Below, in pieces: positions 1 to 11,688 of a stretch of 64,000 nt of DNA; the first letter of the stretch is position 1; the number at the start of each line of letters is the position of its first letter. The notes under the pieces are model-generated. The model saw nothing but the letters and a program-made list of their open reading frames with translations. It did not search any database and was not told the origin of the DNA. This stretch comes from Bryum argenteum. Its lineage: Eukaryota > Streptophyta > Bryopsida > Bryales > Bryaceae. Both the position numbers and the translations under genes were made by a program. The stretch spans positions 13,061,001-13,125,000 of the forward strand of contig CM073325.1 in the NCBI GenBank assembly GCA_037043015.1, written 5' to 3'.

Positions 1-821
1 AGACGGCATCGTCTGGGCCATGGCCGTGATGGTCAGGAGCCACAGGATACGAGGCTGTGATCGTCCGCCACCTCCCTCCACCATCAACGTGCCGCTACTC
101 CGTTGCTGATATTTCCCTTCACCGCCACAACAACGACGACATGCAACCACAGCGCCCGCTGCTTGCAACAAGCCATTGCGGAATCCATACATAATCCCTG
201 CTGCTCAATTGCGCCCTGCTCCAATCACAAAAAGCTCCGAACGCCGCAATTCCCTGGTCAGCTCTCTCTCCCTCGCTCTCATACTGTTGCATTGCATCCT
301 GCTCCTCCGCTGTTTCAAGGGCTGTGGGAATCCTGCCTCGGACGCTGCTGGAATGTTTGATCAGAGTAATGACATTAGCAAAAGTTCAAGGAATTAGGTT
401 TTTTGTGCGTTATTACTGGACATTTTGGAATTAGCTGCAGTGTAGGATTGGAGTTTAATCTTCTGAGCTAGTTGAAAGTTGGAGCTGTTTTACAATCTTT
501 GATTTGGGGTATATTTTTCATGAGTGAAATATTCATGATTTTGCTCTGTATGAATTGGCTGCAGGAGCTGTCGCAATTATTGTTATGCGTGGAGGTCGAA
601 AATCTCGCCGGGATAGACCTAGAGCTCTTTTCAGTAGTGAATTTGTCTGGGGTGACCTAATTGTGTATATTACGTTCGATCTGTAATTTGATTTTCGAAG
701 AAAGAAGTTGCTGGTTGACATGAATTGCCTCTGGCTGTTCGATCAGAGACTAGGCGTCTGGATTAGGTTATTGGTTTGCATCACCATGAGCTGATAGTGA
801 CCTGAGGGTGTGTTTTATACC
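1..821 (+). other. 5' flank and probable 5' UTR of the DUF3754 gene
   Basis: No conserved protein is recognisable here. The stretch is moderately GC-rich up to about 360 and more T-rich afterwards, as expected of a plant promoter and 5' untranslated leader. Small open frames exist but none resembles a known family. A 5'-UTR intron is possible but I cannot place it. Confidence 0.4.
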
Positions 822-3818
822 ATGAATTCGTCTAGCAGCCTTGCAGGTTGCTATAGTCCGTTTACTGGAGTAAGGCTGCGAGAATTTTCGTTACCGTGTT
901 ATAGTGTAAAACAGTCCGGGTTATACCGGCATGGGCGGACTCAGCACTATGTACAAGGGGCTATCCGTCAGCGGCACGAAAAAAGAGCAGTGGAGCTCAG
1001 TTGCTTAATTGCTAAAGACCGTAGGAAGTTCCAGCATGTTGCTCGGGTCGGTAGTTTCTTGAGGAGCTTGGAACAGGAGGACGACACTGAGAAAGTAGAA
1101 AGGTATGGAGATATACGCTTTTATGATGATGCTGTTGCTCGTGGTGAGCTGACGGACGTTCCTCCTGCTGCTTCAACTTCCAAGCCTCTACATGTCGACG
1201 AGGAGCCTGCTGATGATAGGAATGGACGAACGCCGATTGCTGGAGAGAGGAGCCGAAGCTTGGGTTCATTGCTTGATTCTGGAGATTGGATCAGGAGTGA
1301 TGCTGTACTGCAAGGCTTTGACGCTCTGCAGTTAGTCGAGAAGGACGATGAAGCTTCTTCAGAGGTTAGCTTGTGGACTTCCTCATTCTTCATACGTTCT
1401 TTATAGATATTATCAGTGATGAGAGGTGTTTAGTGTTGGTGTTTTTTAGAGGTGTTTGGTGTTGATGTTATGAGTAATCGCCGAGTTGATGATTGCAACT
1501 GTGTAGGATGTCAGCAATGGGGAAAAGGAAGAGGATGACAATGACAATTTTTATGACGATGACAGTGAAAATATAACTCGGATTCCCGTTCCAAGGCAAA
1601 CCTGCATTTCTGTGCCGAAAGTGGAGCTGGTTTCAAGTCTCGTGGCCTTATGTCATTCTTCCGAGGACGCCTCCATGCTACTCGAAATTTTTGCATGCGT
1701 GGAGTCTGTTATCCACGCGGAGCACAAAAGTCTGCTCGAGGAGCTTCGCATGGATTACCGACTTGCGGATTCAGTGGTTGAGGATGAGACCTCGTCGGAT
1801 GATTCCCCTAAGTGGAGGCCCAAGGAATGGTTGAAAGGAATGTCGAAGAAAGTTACAGGTGCACTGAGGAAGAAAAGGAAAGACGACGACGACGACGACT
1901 TACCTGAGAGTGACCATGAGAAAGAGTCACATAATATGGATACGCTTGTGGAGAACGTCATTCTATCGCAGAAGGAGAAAGCAACTGTTCGGTTTCAACA
2001 GCACTTCATGCGGCTACTTCGGAGTGCACAATTCAAAGGTCTCTCTGTGAACGATCTGAAGCTGACTGCAGCTCTGAACTCAGACTACCTCCTCACTCTC
2101 CCTATCGACGTCGATTGGAACTCGGCCGCTTCTGCCGATGCTCTCCTGTTTCGCAGAGGTTATGCCGCTGAGCGTCAGGAGGGTCTCCTCTTTGGTGCAA
2201 AATTAGACTACATGCAATCGGTGTTTCTCTCCAACATATTCAATAGTTTGACAGGTTCGTTAATCCTCTTCCATTGACAGAATCTTCTGTTCGTCAGTAA
2301 ATTATTCGCTTAATTGAGAAGCGGGACATGCCTCAGTGATTGAAAGTAGCTGTCTACCTGAATAGCAACTCTACCATTCTTCAACTCAAGCTGCGCCAAA
2401 GAAGGAAGATGATAGAGGGATAGGGCATTTTGAAAATTGGGGCTTCCTTGGCCCATGCAGCTTCTTCTGAGGTAGTTATGTGATCGGATTTGCAATGTCT
2501 GGTCGTTGCTTTGTTCTGTCGTCGCTTATGCTTTGGATCATTCAATTTTTTACTAATCATTCCCCATAAATGCTGTTTAGGTCCGCTGTTTCAAGCCGGC
2601 CGATGGTGCATTAAGAAGTGGGAATCGCTAGAGGAGGATGAGGAAGGGCGGGCGTTGACAGAGCGAGTGGAGCGATGGCTAGAGGAGCCTCTGCAACGAG
2701 CAACCAATATAAGAGGTAACCTGAGCGATGCTGAGGAAAGCTCTGAGTCAGACATGGAAGAAGGGCTAGAGATATGGAAAGCAGCAAGGCAAGCGGTTCC
2801 ACGTTACGAGGCAGTGCTTTCATCAGCAGGTTCACGGGGTCTTTTACTTCGCCGAATACTTGTCAATATGGGCATCCTCCCCCCAGCTAGTCCGAGAATC
2901 CCAGATTTACTCTCTGATCTCGAGGACCAGCCAACCGTGGAGCCCTACATGAGACCCAAGATGCTCGCCAGGGTGTCGATGCGGGACATTTTCAAACCAG
3001 CATCGAAAGCAGCCTGTGGGAACAACCCCTGGAAACAAATTCGAGCTGCATTCTCAATCTTCTTCTCCCGGTCCACTCTTCAGGAGCCAGCCTACGAGGA
3101 GCTCGTGCTGCTCTACAATCAGTCCAAGAGTGAGCAAGGGGATGACGACGGCCCAGGTCTGCAGCTCCACACCTACACGAAAATCCCGGTTCCTGATCTC
3201 AAGGTTGTGTTTCCCAACAAGAAGCTTTCGTTCCGGTTGATTGACACTGTCAGGCTGGACTTAGCCTCGTTAGCTGGGCTGGTGGCGTTTCTAGTGAGCC
3301 ACAAGTTTGATGACTTTCTGAGCTCCCCGTCGGCCTTCGCTCTGGACGTGATCGCCAGCGTATCCTTGTTACTGTATGTCAGTCGAGTCGCCTTTGGTTA
3401 CAAGCAGACGGCAGATCGGTATCAGTTACTGGTGAACAAGACGCTGTACGAAAAGACATTGGCGAGCGGCTTTGGTGTCGTGCATTTCCTTCTGGATGCG
3501 TCGGAGGATCAGCTGTTCAAGGGAGCTATCCTTGTGTACACACTTATGCTGCTCGAGGGGAGGTCGCAGAGCTTGTCTACTCAGAGCATTGCCACTTTGT
3601 GCGAACGGTATCTGTACAACAATTTCAAGGAGCAGGTGGAAATGCCGATGCGAGAGATCATGGGCATTCTCCTCCGCCTGGGCCTCGTCGTGGAAGATTC
3701 GACCTCCGAATCCGGCAGCAGCTTCGTCTGTGCCCTTCCAGATGGCAAAGCCATTGCCGCGTTGAAGCAGCAATGGCTCAATCTCATCTCAGCTCAATCC
3801 ATTTGGAGTGTACGGTAA
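822..3818 (+). CDS. DUF3754 family membrane protein, 3 coding exons, about 842 aa
   Basis: The function is unknown; the family is plant DUF3754, sometimes mislabelled aminopeptidase. Exons are 822-1364, 1507-2254 and 2581-3818, all GT-AG, and the phases sum to 843 codons including the stop. I chose the ATG at 822 because the in-frame codon 12 bases upstream is only a GTG. The N-terminal half is polar and acidic, with Asp/Glu runs near 1867-1915 and 2630-2770. The C-terminal third carries the family block: two hydrophobic segments at about residues 655-675 and 684-704, then the conserved stretch with GYKQTADRY, KTLYEKTLASGFGV and QSIATLCERYLYNNF. The two hydrophobic segments suggest a double-spanning membrane anchor (inference). 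A basic, Ser-rich N-terminus could be an organelle targeting sequence, but this is weak. It stands alone; the nearest gene is 3 kb away on the opposite strand. Confidence 0.9.
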
Positions 3819-4680
3819 TTAATACTCACATTTTGACGCCCTTCACTCCACCTAAATTATTGGGAAAAATCAACCTCCTTTGCTGTATCCTGCTCCACAG
3901 TCAAGTGCTCTTGTAGTTATGTGAGAAGGAATGTGGATATCAGTAAAAGATTCATACATGCTGTGTGCTGAAGAAGCCCACAAATTCGGACATTCTGGTT
4001 TCTGTTCACATTATGCTTGATTTATGTGATTTCTTATTTGCATGTTGGGGGCTCTTTGTGGAAGGTGAACGTCAATGCGAATCTATGTATATGTCATGCA
4101 AATCCATAGTAAACTGGGATGGACGGCTTATTATCTCCTGTACTGACCTATGTTCTCAGCAACTCTTGGATTGGGAATGTTACGTATGTCTTTTATAGCA
4201 CTTCCCTTTAAAATCTCATAGAAGGTTCGCGGAATTTTGATTTTAGCACATCAATTTTCTGTTGAATAACTCATAACAAACTGCTGTAATACCTCTTTCT
4301 GTAACGTAAGTCCAATTAAGAGATCTTTCTAAATTTGAGAAACGTTCATGATTGTTTGTGAAATTTCTGCCTCATGGGGTTTGTACATGTTTATGGAGAT
4401 ATTGGTTTTTTTCATTATCCCGCAATGCGTGATATAGATTGAGCACTTTCTGAGTTTCTTTAAATGCACACATTAATTTTATGATGTAATCTGTACTTGG
4501 GAAGGCCTATGCCTACAATTAAATTTTAACATTCAATTACAGCTCTAAAATTTATACATTTAATCTGGACTTAATTCAAAAAGTTGTTGCTACACTTATA
4601 TTTTAGTTGATTTTTCCAGTTATGGGAAAAAGAATCTTACAAAATCAAATTGTATCCAATGTTATGTCTATTAGACAATC
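3819..4680. other. 3' flank of the DUF3754 gene, no gene seen
   Basis: AT-rich sequence downstream of the stop. Short open frames (for example 3965-4198) have no recognisable family and no exon-like borders. It probably contains the 3' UTR and then unique intergenic DNA. Confidence 0.4.
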
Positions 4681-4987
4681 TAAGGCCCACTTTATACTTG
4701 GGGCTGGATTAAGAACCTGCCCGAATTCTTCAAATTTCAACTAATAGGATGGCTCAATTCTTTCAAATCGGGCCTAAGGGCTTTATACTAGGGCCCGATC
4801 GAAACTTTAGTTTATCCTCTACGGCATCCTACGTGGCACCGTTTTGGCTCCAAAATGTTTGGGCCCAAGTGATGCAATTGGGACAAGGTTTACCCCGGCC
4901 CGAACTTTCGAACTTGGGCCCGAACCCTAGCCATTCAATCCGGTCCGCTCTCCGACCAGCCCCAACCTGTGTGTAAAGTGGGCCTAA
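4681..4987. mobile_element. Tourist-like (PIF/Harbinger) MITE, 301 bp with TAA target duplication
   Basis: The element core is 4684-4984. Its left end reads GGCCCACTTTATAC followed by TTGGGGCTGG. The reverse complement of the right end reads GGCCCACTTTACAC followed, after a short gap, by the same TTGGGGCTGG. The trinucleotide TAA sits immediately outside both ends (4681-4683 and 4985-4987), which fits the TWA target site of PIF/Harbinger elements and Tourist MITEs. It has no transposase, so it would be non-autonomous. The interior is GC-richer than its surroundings. Confidence 0.8.
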
Positions 4988-6034
4988 CTGTGCATAGCTA
5001 GGAAGTCTACTCTGCATTTAGAATCAAAGCTCTTTAATAGGTTTGTAAGGGTTATTTTAATAATAAAATAATAAATTGTTGAAGATCCTATTACAATTGG
5101 TGAGTACAAGCTCCTGGTTAACTCTCCATGTATTTTACATTCCATAGGTGTTGTGCCAAAGAAAAAGCCACAAAAACATGGCAAAGCCCATGAAACCACC
5201 TTGCCACGTTTTGGCCTATACATTGTTATTGCCATACATGCCTCTCTATCCATTTTCATTATCAACAACTTACACGAACACCTCAAATATCAAGTCTTCT
5301 TTCACAATGAATACAACATACCAAATATAGCTACTACTTATATGATGCTTGAAGGCTTATCAATAATACTTATAATTTATTTATTGTTTTCTAATTACTT
5401 GTACCTGTTTTTGCATATAAGTGATGACGATATTGCACAAATCCACAAGTGAAAATGACACTTGGTTTACAATGATCCTTTTACACAGTAACTACAATGC
5501 ACAGGAGGTCAATACATTTTTACTTTGAGCTTATATTGTAATCCCAATTTTACATGTTAGGAGTTGAAGAATCAATGACAAATACCACATGATGCAACAA
5601 GAATATTACAATATTGCCAAAAAAATCTTTGCCTACTTAACTTACTATCATTATCATTTGGCACCATAGCCTACCTCTTCTTGGGTTCATAAACTTTCCT
5701 AAACCCAACTCCACAAATTAAACGTACGTACAATGAGAGCATAGTTACAATTATCATCGCATCATACACCCATGACTTTTAATTTGTTCAATACAATGTG
5801 GACAGAATTAAACTCATAAATTTGTCTCAAGAATATTGTTATTCTGGTACCTTTTTATTGATTTAGACTTTGGTTAAATCTGACCATGGAAACTACCATG
5901 TGAATGAGAGATTCCAAGTAAAGAATAGAGGCTAGAAGCACCATGCGGTGAGAAAACTCTAGTTCTTACTTGTACGACTTTTATTACCTATGTGTTTCAT
6001 AACTTACTCCAAGTCTAAACCAAAAATGAGAGAA
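4988..6034. other. AT-rich intergenic DNA, no gene seen
   Basis: An open frame at about 5153-5452 reads hydrophobic stretches but has low-complexity AT-rich codon use and no recognisable family. I see no splice-supported structure and treat the stretch as non-coding. Confidence 0.35.
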
Positions 6035-6084
6035 TATCCAAGATCTAACAAGCAAACCACTGGGATCCAAGATCTAACAAGCAG
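6035..6084. repeat. Direct duplication of an 18-19 bp motif beside a MITE
   Basis: The motif ATCCAAGATCTAACAAGCA occurs twice about 30 bases apart, immediately left of the inverted-repeat element at 6087. Confidence 0.6.
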
Positions 6085-6086
6085 AC

Positions 6087-6307
6087 TACACTAAATTTGA
6101 TAATTAGTGTTAGATTATTATAAGATTTGAAAATGCTATAAGTTTTTACTTTTGTTAAAAAAAAAATACCAAGAGTATTGATTCTAATACTATATAAGGA
6201 CCCCCATCTTGGCCAATATATTGGGTAAAATTATTGAACAACAGTAAAAACTTATAACATATTTATGTAAATTAGTGTATCTAACACTAATTATCAAATT
6301 TAGTGTA
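6087..6307. mobile_element. MITE-like element with 27-29 bp perfect terminal inverted repeats and TA flanks
   Basis: The ends form an exact inverted repeat starting CACTAAATTTGATAATTAG and continuing through GTGTTAGAT. A second internal inverted pair (TATAAGTTTTTACT and its complement) lies inside, so nearly the whole 217-bp core can fold back. TA is present at both outer edges (6087-6088 and 6306-6307), consistent with a TA target site as in Tc1/mariner-type MITEs. There is no coding capacity. The superfamily assignment rests only on the TA flanks. Confidence 0.75.
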
Positions 6308-6948
6308 CTGGATTTAGGAACATCTCAAATCTCCTTATTAGATCAAGATATCTTGCACATACAACAGTGTTCTAAACAAGCCATGAGGCTATGGACTCTA
6401 CAGCGACCAATTCATTCCAGTATTAAAAAAAACAATACTTAAACAATATCAAAGTGCACAATGTTGTGTTCCCAATGAAGATCCCTCATGGGGCATGTGA
6501 TCACAAGGAAACGAACCAATACAGCTCATATTAGTAAGTACGTTGGTCCCATTTGCCCCTCCTTCCAATAAGTTACAGTATCTTTCGCTACGTGAAGAAT
6601 CAGGACACTCTCCCACAAAACTCCTCAAATAGCCAATCACAGAATATTTATCCCACTTAGAACTTGTGGAAGAATGTACGAGAATTATTCCCATTTTAGA
6701 ATCTAAAGCATGATATTTGTGATCATATTCGAAAGACTATTGAGGATGCAAAGAAAGTGTGAACAAGGAAACTTATCACAAAAAGAATATGGAAGTAGTG
6801 CCAAATAAAAGTTAACTAGAGAATACAAGAGTTTTTATTTGAAAGGAGTGTCAACCCCACTTTTTTGGTATGAACATGATGATGAGAAAAATACATATGC
6901 CCTAAATAGACTCATATCGTTCTTGCCATCTTGCACCAGATTCGTCAC

Positions 6949-8922
6949 TCAGTTCTCTGCTGGCTGCAATCACCCCAATGAAAAACACCAAGTCAGTTTA
7001 CTCAATACAATTTTCACAAAATTTAACTGAAGGAAAATAATGATTAACATGGATTGCGTAACTATGATGACAAGACTAAGTTATACACCCAAATGACTAA
7101 AACTTGACACAGACAAAACAACCTATTGTACCTTCACATTACTTAACTTTCGAGATGACAAAGACGGTGAACTTCAAAGTAGAGAATCAACAAGAGAACT
7201 AGAAACTACTGTAAACTATGTAACACAAGACTAAACACACACTAGTGAAAAAGCGTGAAATTTCTACCAAGTTTGTCTCATGATTCCAGGTGCCAAGCTT
7301 GCAGAATATCTTGCTGGAATGAGTCATTTAGGTTGATGAATGTAGCACACTTGTTCACTACAATTGAGATTTGGCATAGAAAAGCATAAGTTACATGTAA
7401 AATTGCAAGTTTTTGAGGCGGTGCTTACCACAACGAGGGGAGTGTAGGGGTTATCGTCGCCGGAGTTGACAGGGAGATAGTGGTGATCAGCCTCCGCTTG
7501 CAGCTTCGTGGAGAAGTAGAGCACGATTGCCACCAACAAGAAATACACCAGATACAGCAAGTACAGAATGGCCACAATCACGCCGAAGATCCACACAGTC
7601 CAGTACGGCACTTTTCCCGTCACAGGCAAGAACACCGCCAGCATCTCGAGCTTGGAAATCAATGCCCCCACAATGATATTCACCAGGAAGAAGATGATGG
7701 CCGCGACGATCTTCGATTCCACCAGTTTGAAGCTCTTCTTCAGAGCTGCGAGTCCGTAGTTCGCAGGCTCCAGGACCGCCACTTCGCTGGACAGGAGGAA
7801 GACGAAGCCGAGAACCAGGAGTGCGATGTCCACGACCACCTTGTTGATGATGAAGACGATGTGCGCGTTCACCTTGCTCGCTAGGAGCCAGAGGATGAGG
7901 TGGAAGGGGAGCGAGATGATGAACACTGCGGCGATGGTGAAGAGGAGGAGCCAGAGCGTCGTGATGAAGAGACGGTACAAGGCGGACGGGAGCGACTGGA
8001 AGACTGTCTTGATGATGGACGGATCTTCCTCGTTGTTGCTGTAGATGTAGGCTACTACCTTGGAGATTGCGGCGATCGCGAGCGAGACGAGCAGCCAGAC
8101 TAGGATCATTACTAAGCCGCCGATCAGGAGGGGGAGGAGTGGTGGGTGGTGTGGTGGGTGGGGGTGCGGCGCTGGTGCGTATGCATCGCCCGCGAACTTC
8201 GCCATGCTTCCCTGCACGATCGAGTAGTTTGTCCATCAGAGACCAGCAACTGCAAGTTCCATGGATCAAAATTCGACATCGATCGCTCAGACTTAGCCGT
8301 CGATCGCTCAGACTTTCCAATCGATCGATGAAAATAACAATCAATCACTCAAACTAGGCCATCAATCGCCCACACTAGAAACCGATCCTTCAGACTTGGC
8401 CCTCAACCGCTCAGACTAACCATCCATCGCTCAACTTGGCAATCGATCGCTCAGACTTAGCCGTCGATCGATCGGACTTGGCAATTGATCATGATTCAGG
8501 GGCGGGTATTCTCCAGTCCTGGAAGTGGTTCGATGTGGTGGAATATTTGGACATTCAGACAGATCATGTGAGCATATGATTAGTGGTTCGTGGGAGGGTA
8601 CCTGATCATGCGAGTGGGCGTAGAAGGAGTGGAATCCCCCAAAAGGGTGATGATGACGGTGACCATGGTGGTGAAACCCGAAAGGGTGGTCACCATGATG
8701 ATGCGGATGCGGATGCGGGTGAGGATGGTGATGATGATGATGATGGGAGAACATCCACGCCGCGCCGTAAATCTCCAGAAGCTGAATTAGCGCCACCGGC
8801 AACAAGAAGGCGAGGATGAAGGGATGCAAGATCCGGATGTACTTGCTCAGCAACCTTCCTGCCTCCTTGAAGATCGCCGGCGCTCCCCATCCTCCCAACC
8901 CGTTTGGATACCCCTCCACCAT
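6949..8922 (-). CDS. His-rich multi-pass plant membrane protein, uncharacterised family, about 372 aa
   Basis: Exons are 8922-8602 and 8211-7429, joining in phase 0 at CAG|GTACCC and GTGCAG|GG. After a strong donor (GTG|GTAAGC), a short last exon 6963-6949 is proposed. Its acceptor is preceded by a CTGAC branch-like site and it adds only four residues before TGA. The protein has an N-terminal hydrophobic segment, then a His-rich loop (about residues 60-107, with runs of seven His and alternating His-Pro). A long C-terminal part follows with about five hydrophobic segments, rich in Leu, Val, Ile and Ala. Layout and the YxPLV-type end resemble the plant transmembrane family that includes Arabidopsis At4g19950 and At5g44860 (from memory). 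Function is unknown; metal binding by the His loop is inference. Intron 1 is almost entirely minisatellite. Confidence 0.8.
8276..8492. repeat. About 21-bp minisatellite filling intron 1 of the His-rich membrane protein gene
   Basis: The unit is approximately ATCGATCGCTCAGACTTAGC, repeated with substitutions roughly nine to ten times. It occupies most of the 390-base intron between the two main exons. It is rich in CGATCG palindromes. Confidence 0.8.
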
Positions 8923-8934
8923 CTTGCTGCTACT

Positions 8935-9470
8935 CGATCACACAACTGTCCGAACGCAACAAAAACACCCCCAATAATTAATAGCAGGCTCGTTATCCAC
9001 ACGAAAACAGTCCGATCATCCCCAACATCAACGAGGTCGTCAACCACCCGCCAAAAAACTATCATCGACACAAAAACACCCCACGGCAGAATGAATAGGT
9101 CGATCACCAACCAACAACAAGATCGTTACACACAAAACAACCCCGAAAACAGAACAAGAACAACATCGTCAACACCCCCAAAAACAATCATCGACACAAA
9201 ACAGTATCTCGATCAGACCTTTAAGATCAGGCTCGTCACTCACGTAAAAACAGCCCGGTCACGCCTACAACAACAAGCTCGTCACTCACACAAGAACCAC
9301 CCCCAAAAACAGCCCGATCACGCCAAAAACGACAAGATCGTTACAACACCTCATCGACACAGAAACACCCCAAAATTAGTACCTCGATCACACGAGCTCG
9401 TTACTCACACACAAACAACCGCAAGAACAGCCCGATCACGCCAACAACAACAAGATCGTCAAAAATCATG
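8935..9470. repeat. Degenerate tandem repeat upstream of the His-rich membrane protein gene
   Basis: Motifs such as AACAGCCCGATCACGCC and AACAACAAGATCGT recur at roughly 60-80 base spacing with many changes. The array lies at the 5' side of the minus-strand gene, in its promoter or leader. A 233-codon open frame on the plus strand through it is a consequence of the C/A-rich repeat, not a gene. Confidence 0.6.
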
Positions 9471-9617
9471 GATCGATCGAAAGCTACCTTTGGGTCCGAG
9501 GCTGTCGGCAGGAGAAAAGCCGTGATCGGACTAGAACAGGAGAGAGTGCTTGTTAGATCGTCGTCATTAGGGGGGTGGGATTAGAAGTCTTGAGAAGCAC
9601 GCAAACGTTTCACAAAC

Positions 9618-9856
9618 TACTATTGTCCAGAGAGTATTTTAAGAAATAATACGGGATAAAAGAATAGGGAGCAATCATGATGCTTGCCTGCATCGGTTGG
9701 ATCTTCCACGCGAGGTTCCTTCAGTTCCTTTCCTTTCCTTTCCTTCAATGCGTGCTCAAATGACAGAGTCAAGGAGTCAACACTGAGCTCCAATATCTGC
9801 GCCGCAATGTCTATCACCTTTTGACGATTGCCTGCCACTTGTCCCCCATCTATCAC
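9618..9856 (-). other. Exon-like open stretch, unassigned
   Basis: The minus strand reads a stretch with an amphipathic, charged composition (QKVIDIAAQILELSVDSL, then a Lys/Glu-rich part). It starts only at GTG or an internal codon and ends without a clear donor. It could be an exon of an unrecognised gene, a relic, or chance. I do not recognise a family. Confidence 0.2.
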
Positions 9857-9869
9857 GTCCGATCAGGTT

Positions 9870-11501
9870 ATTATACCATTAGTCAGATTTGGTAAATGGA
9901 CCAGCCATTATTAGTGTGGGTACAAGAGTTTGCCTTTTAGTCACGCTGTAGGAATTGGAAAGTTGTGCTTCTTGTTTGAAAGGAGAGGCATGAACCGCGA
10001 CTTACAGTATCGTACAGTAGTTGGTGGCTTCTACCCCCTTCCCTTAATCAATCATCTACCTGCTGAAGTTTCCATTGTCGGTCGGTAAGTTAGGTTACCT
10101 TGCCAAAGGTGGGAGTTTTAGCCACCGATCATGGTTTATTACTCCGAAACGAGCTCAGATTCCACATGAATATCCTTTGCTGTGAGTCCTTTCATATGAG
10201 AAAAGCGCGGCCGACTGCCGAGAAGAGAATTTGATAGCTTCTTCGAACATTCGTAAAGATTCATTTGCTGTCGATTCATGATGTAAAGAGGATTGAAGTC
10301 GATTAGAATGATTAATTACCGAATGAGAATTCGTCATTCAACTGTAAGAGTTTCAGCCACCAAAGTGGGTCTTGCAGCATTTTTACATAGATAAATACGA
10401 CTAACTCTGAGTATCAGTGAGTTTGTTGTTTTGGTGAGTGCCTCAATTAATGGTCGGGGATGAGAACGCCCTCCTACCAATATCAGTTATGCTCAATTCC
10501 ATACCAACGAGCAATTTAGTAACCCTAGATTTCATGACAGAAAATGGGGAAGAAAAAGATGGTGGATTTAGGAGTAGGAAGTGAGCAGAAGAAAAGACTC
10601 CTGCTGGCACATAACGTAATATACGGCAAGGATGAGTAGCTGAAAGGCAAAGAAACACAACCACGTTAGTTCACAGATTTTATAACAGATGTAACATCGT
10701 GAAATTTTACAGAATTGAGGTCAGCAGCTTCGTCGTGAGTTTCTTTCCGTGTTGACACAACCATGCACTGGATCGTTGGTCGTTTTATGACTACATAATG
10801 GAAGAGGTGTTGAAGTTTTGTACTCTACTGGACGATTCCTTGGGGATGGATGGTCCCAGTACGACCTGTGGCATTGATTAATAGTGTTGCACTCAACCAC
10901 TACTTGGTAGATCCGTGTGGTTCATCAATGTGTAGGTCACTGTCGAGCACGTGAAGAAGAACAGAAAGAAAAGTAACGGAAGATGCTACTGAGCAACATC
11001 GTGTTAAATATCTTACATAATTTTTATATGACAACAAAATCACCTTACATTGAAATTGAACGCCTAGTACTGTGTAGATGTGTCATAATTATATCACAGA
11101 CTTTTTAACACTTTTGGGTGATGCAAGGGGCTTAGTATAGATTGGTTTGGTTTGAATCAGCTGACTATTCAATTTGTGACATAGGAAACGTATACATTTC
11201 CTTTTCGTACTCTTCAATGGTTAATACCAAGACTCTTTGAACATCACAGGACACTCATTTAGTGTTCTGGAGTCATAAATCTCAAACCTTGAGTTCTTTT
11301 CCAATACGATCACTTTCATTGAATCAACACAACAACCACCTCAGTAATTAGAGAGCCAACTACTAAACTGGTTTGGATCTTCTCATTGATCCAAACCATG
11401 GAAGGGGGAGCTTCTTAAGATAAGCAAGTTCAAGTTCGTGAAAGTAGTGCCCTTTATTGTTAAGACCAACTAGGACATCAATTCTTAGTGCTACGCAAAT
11501 C
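9870..11501. other. Intergenic DNA, no gene seen
   Basis: I find no recognisable coding family or RNA gene in this stretch. Base composition is near neutral to AT-rich and the short open frames lack splice context. Confidence 0.4.
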
Positions 11502-11643
11502 GCAACCGGATGCATGAGATCCAGCCACCTCTACAAATTGATCAATCAATGCCAGTATTGCAAGATACTCAATTGCAACTGGATACGTGAGATCCAGCCA
11601 CCTCTACAATTGCATCAATGCCAGTAGTGCAAGATACTCAATT
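11502..11643. repeat. Tandem duplication (73 and 69 bp) at the 3' side of the succinyl-CoA ligase gene
   Basis: Copies 11502-11574 and 11575-11643 share the order GATCCAGCCACCTCTACAA, ATCAATGCCAGTA and TGCAAGATACTCAATT. It ends 46 bases beyond the stop codon of the minus-strand gene, so it probably lies in or near its 3' UTR. Confidence 0.75.
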
Positions 11644-11688
11644 GCGGTAATGCATCGACATGGGTTTCTTAATGAGAAGATTGGTTCC

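Noticed and set aside
810-821. Upstream GTG as start of the DUF3754 protein
   Set aside because: Eukaryotic start expected at the ATG at 822; the GTG only extends the open frame.
7487-8344. 285-codon minus-strand open frame with Arg/Pro/His-rich translation
   Set aside because: Out-of-frame shadow of the His-rich membrane protein exon and its minisatellite intron.
8824-9525. 233-codon plus-strand open frame rich in Thr, Gln, Arg and Lys
   Set aside because: It runs through a C/A-rich degenerate tandem repeat and antisense to exon 1 of the membrane protein gene; repeated peptide phrases mirror the DNA repeat.
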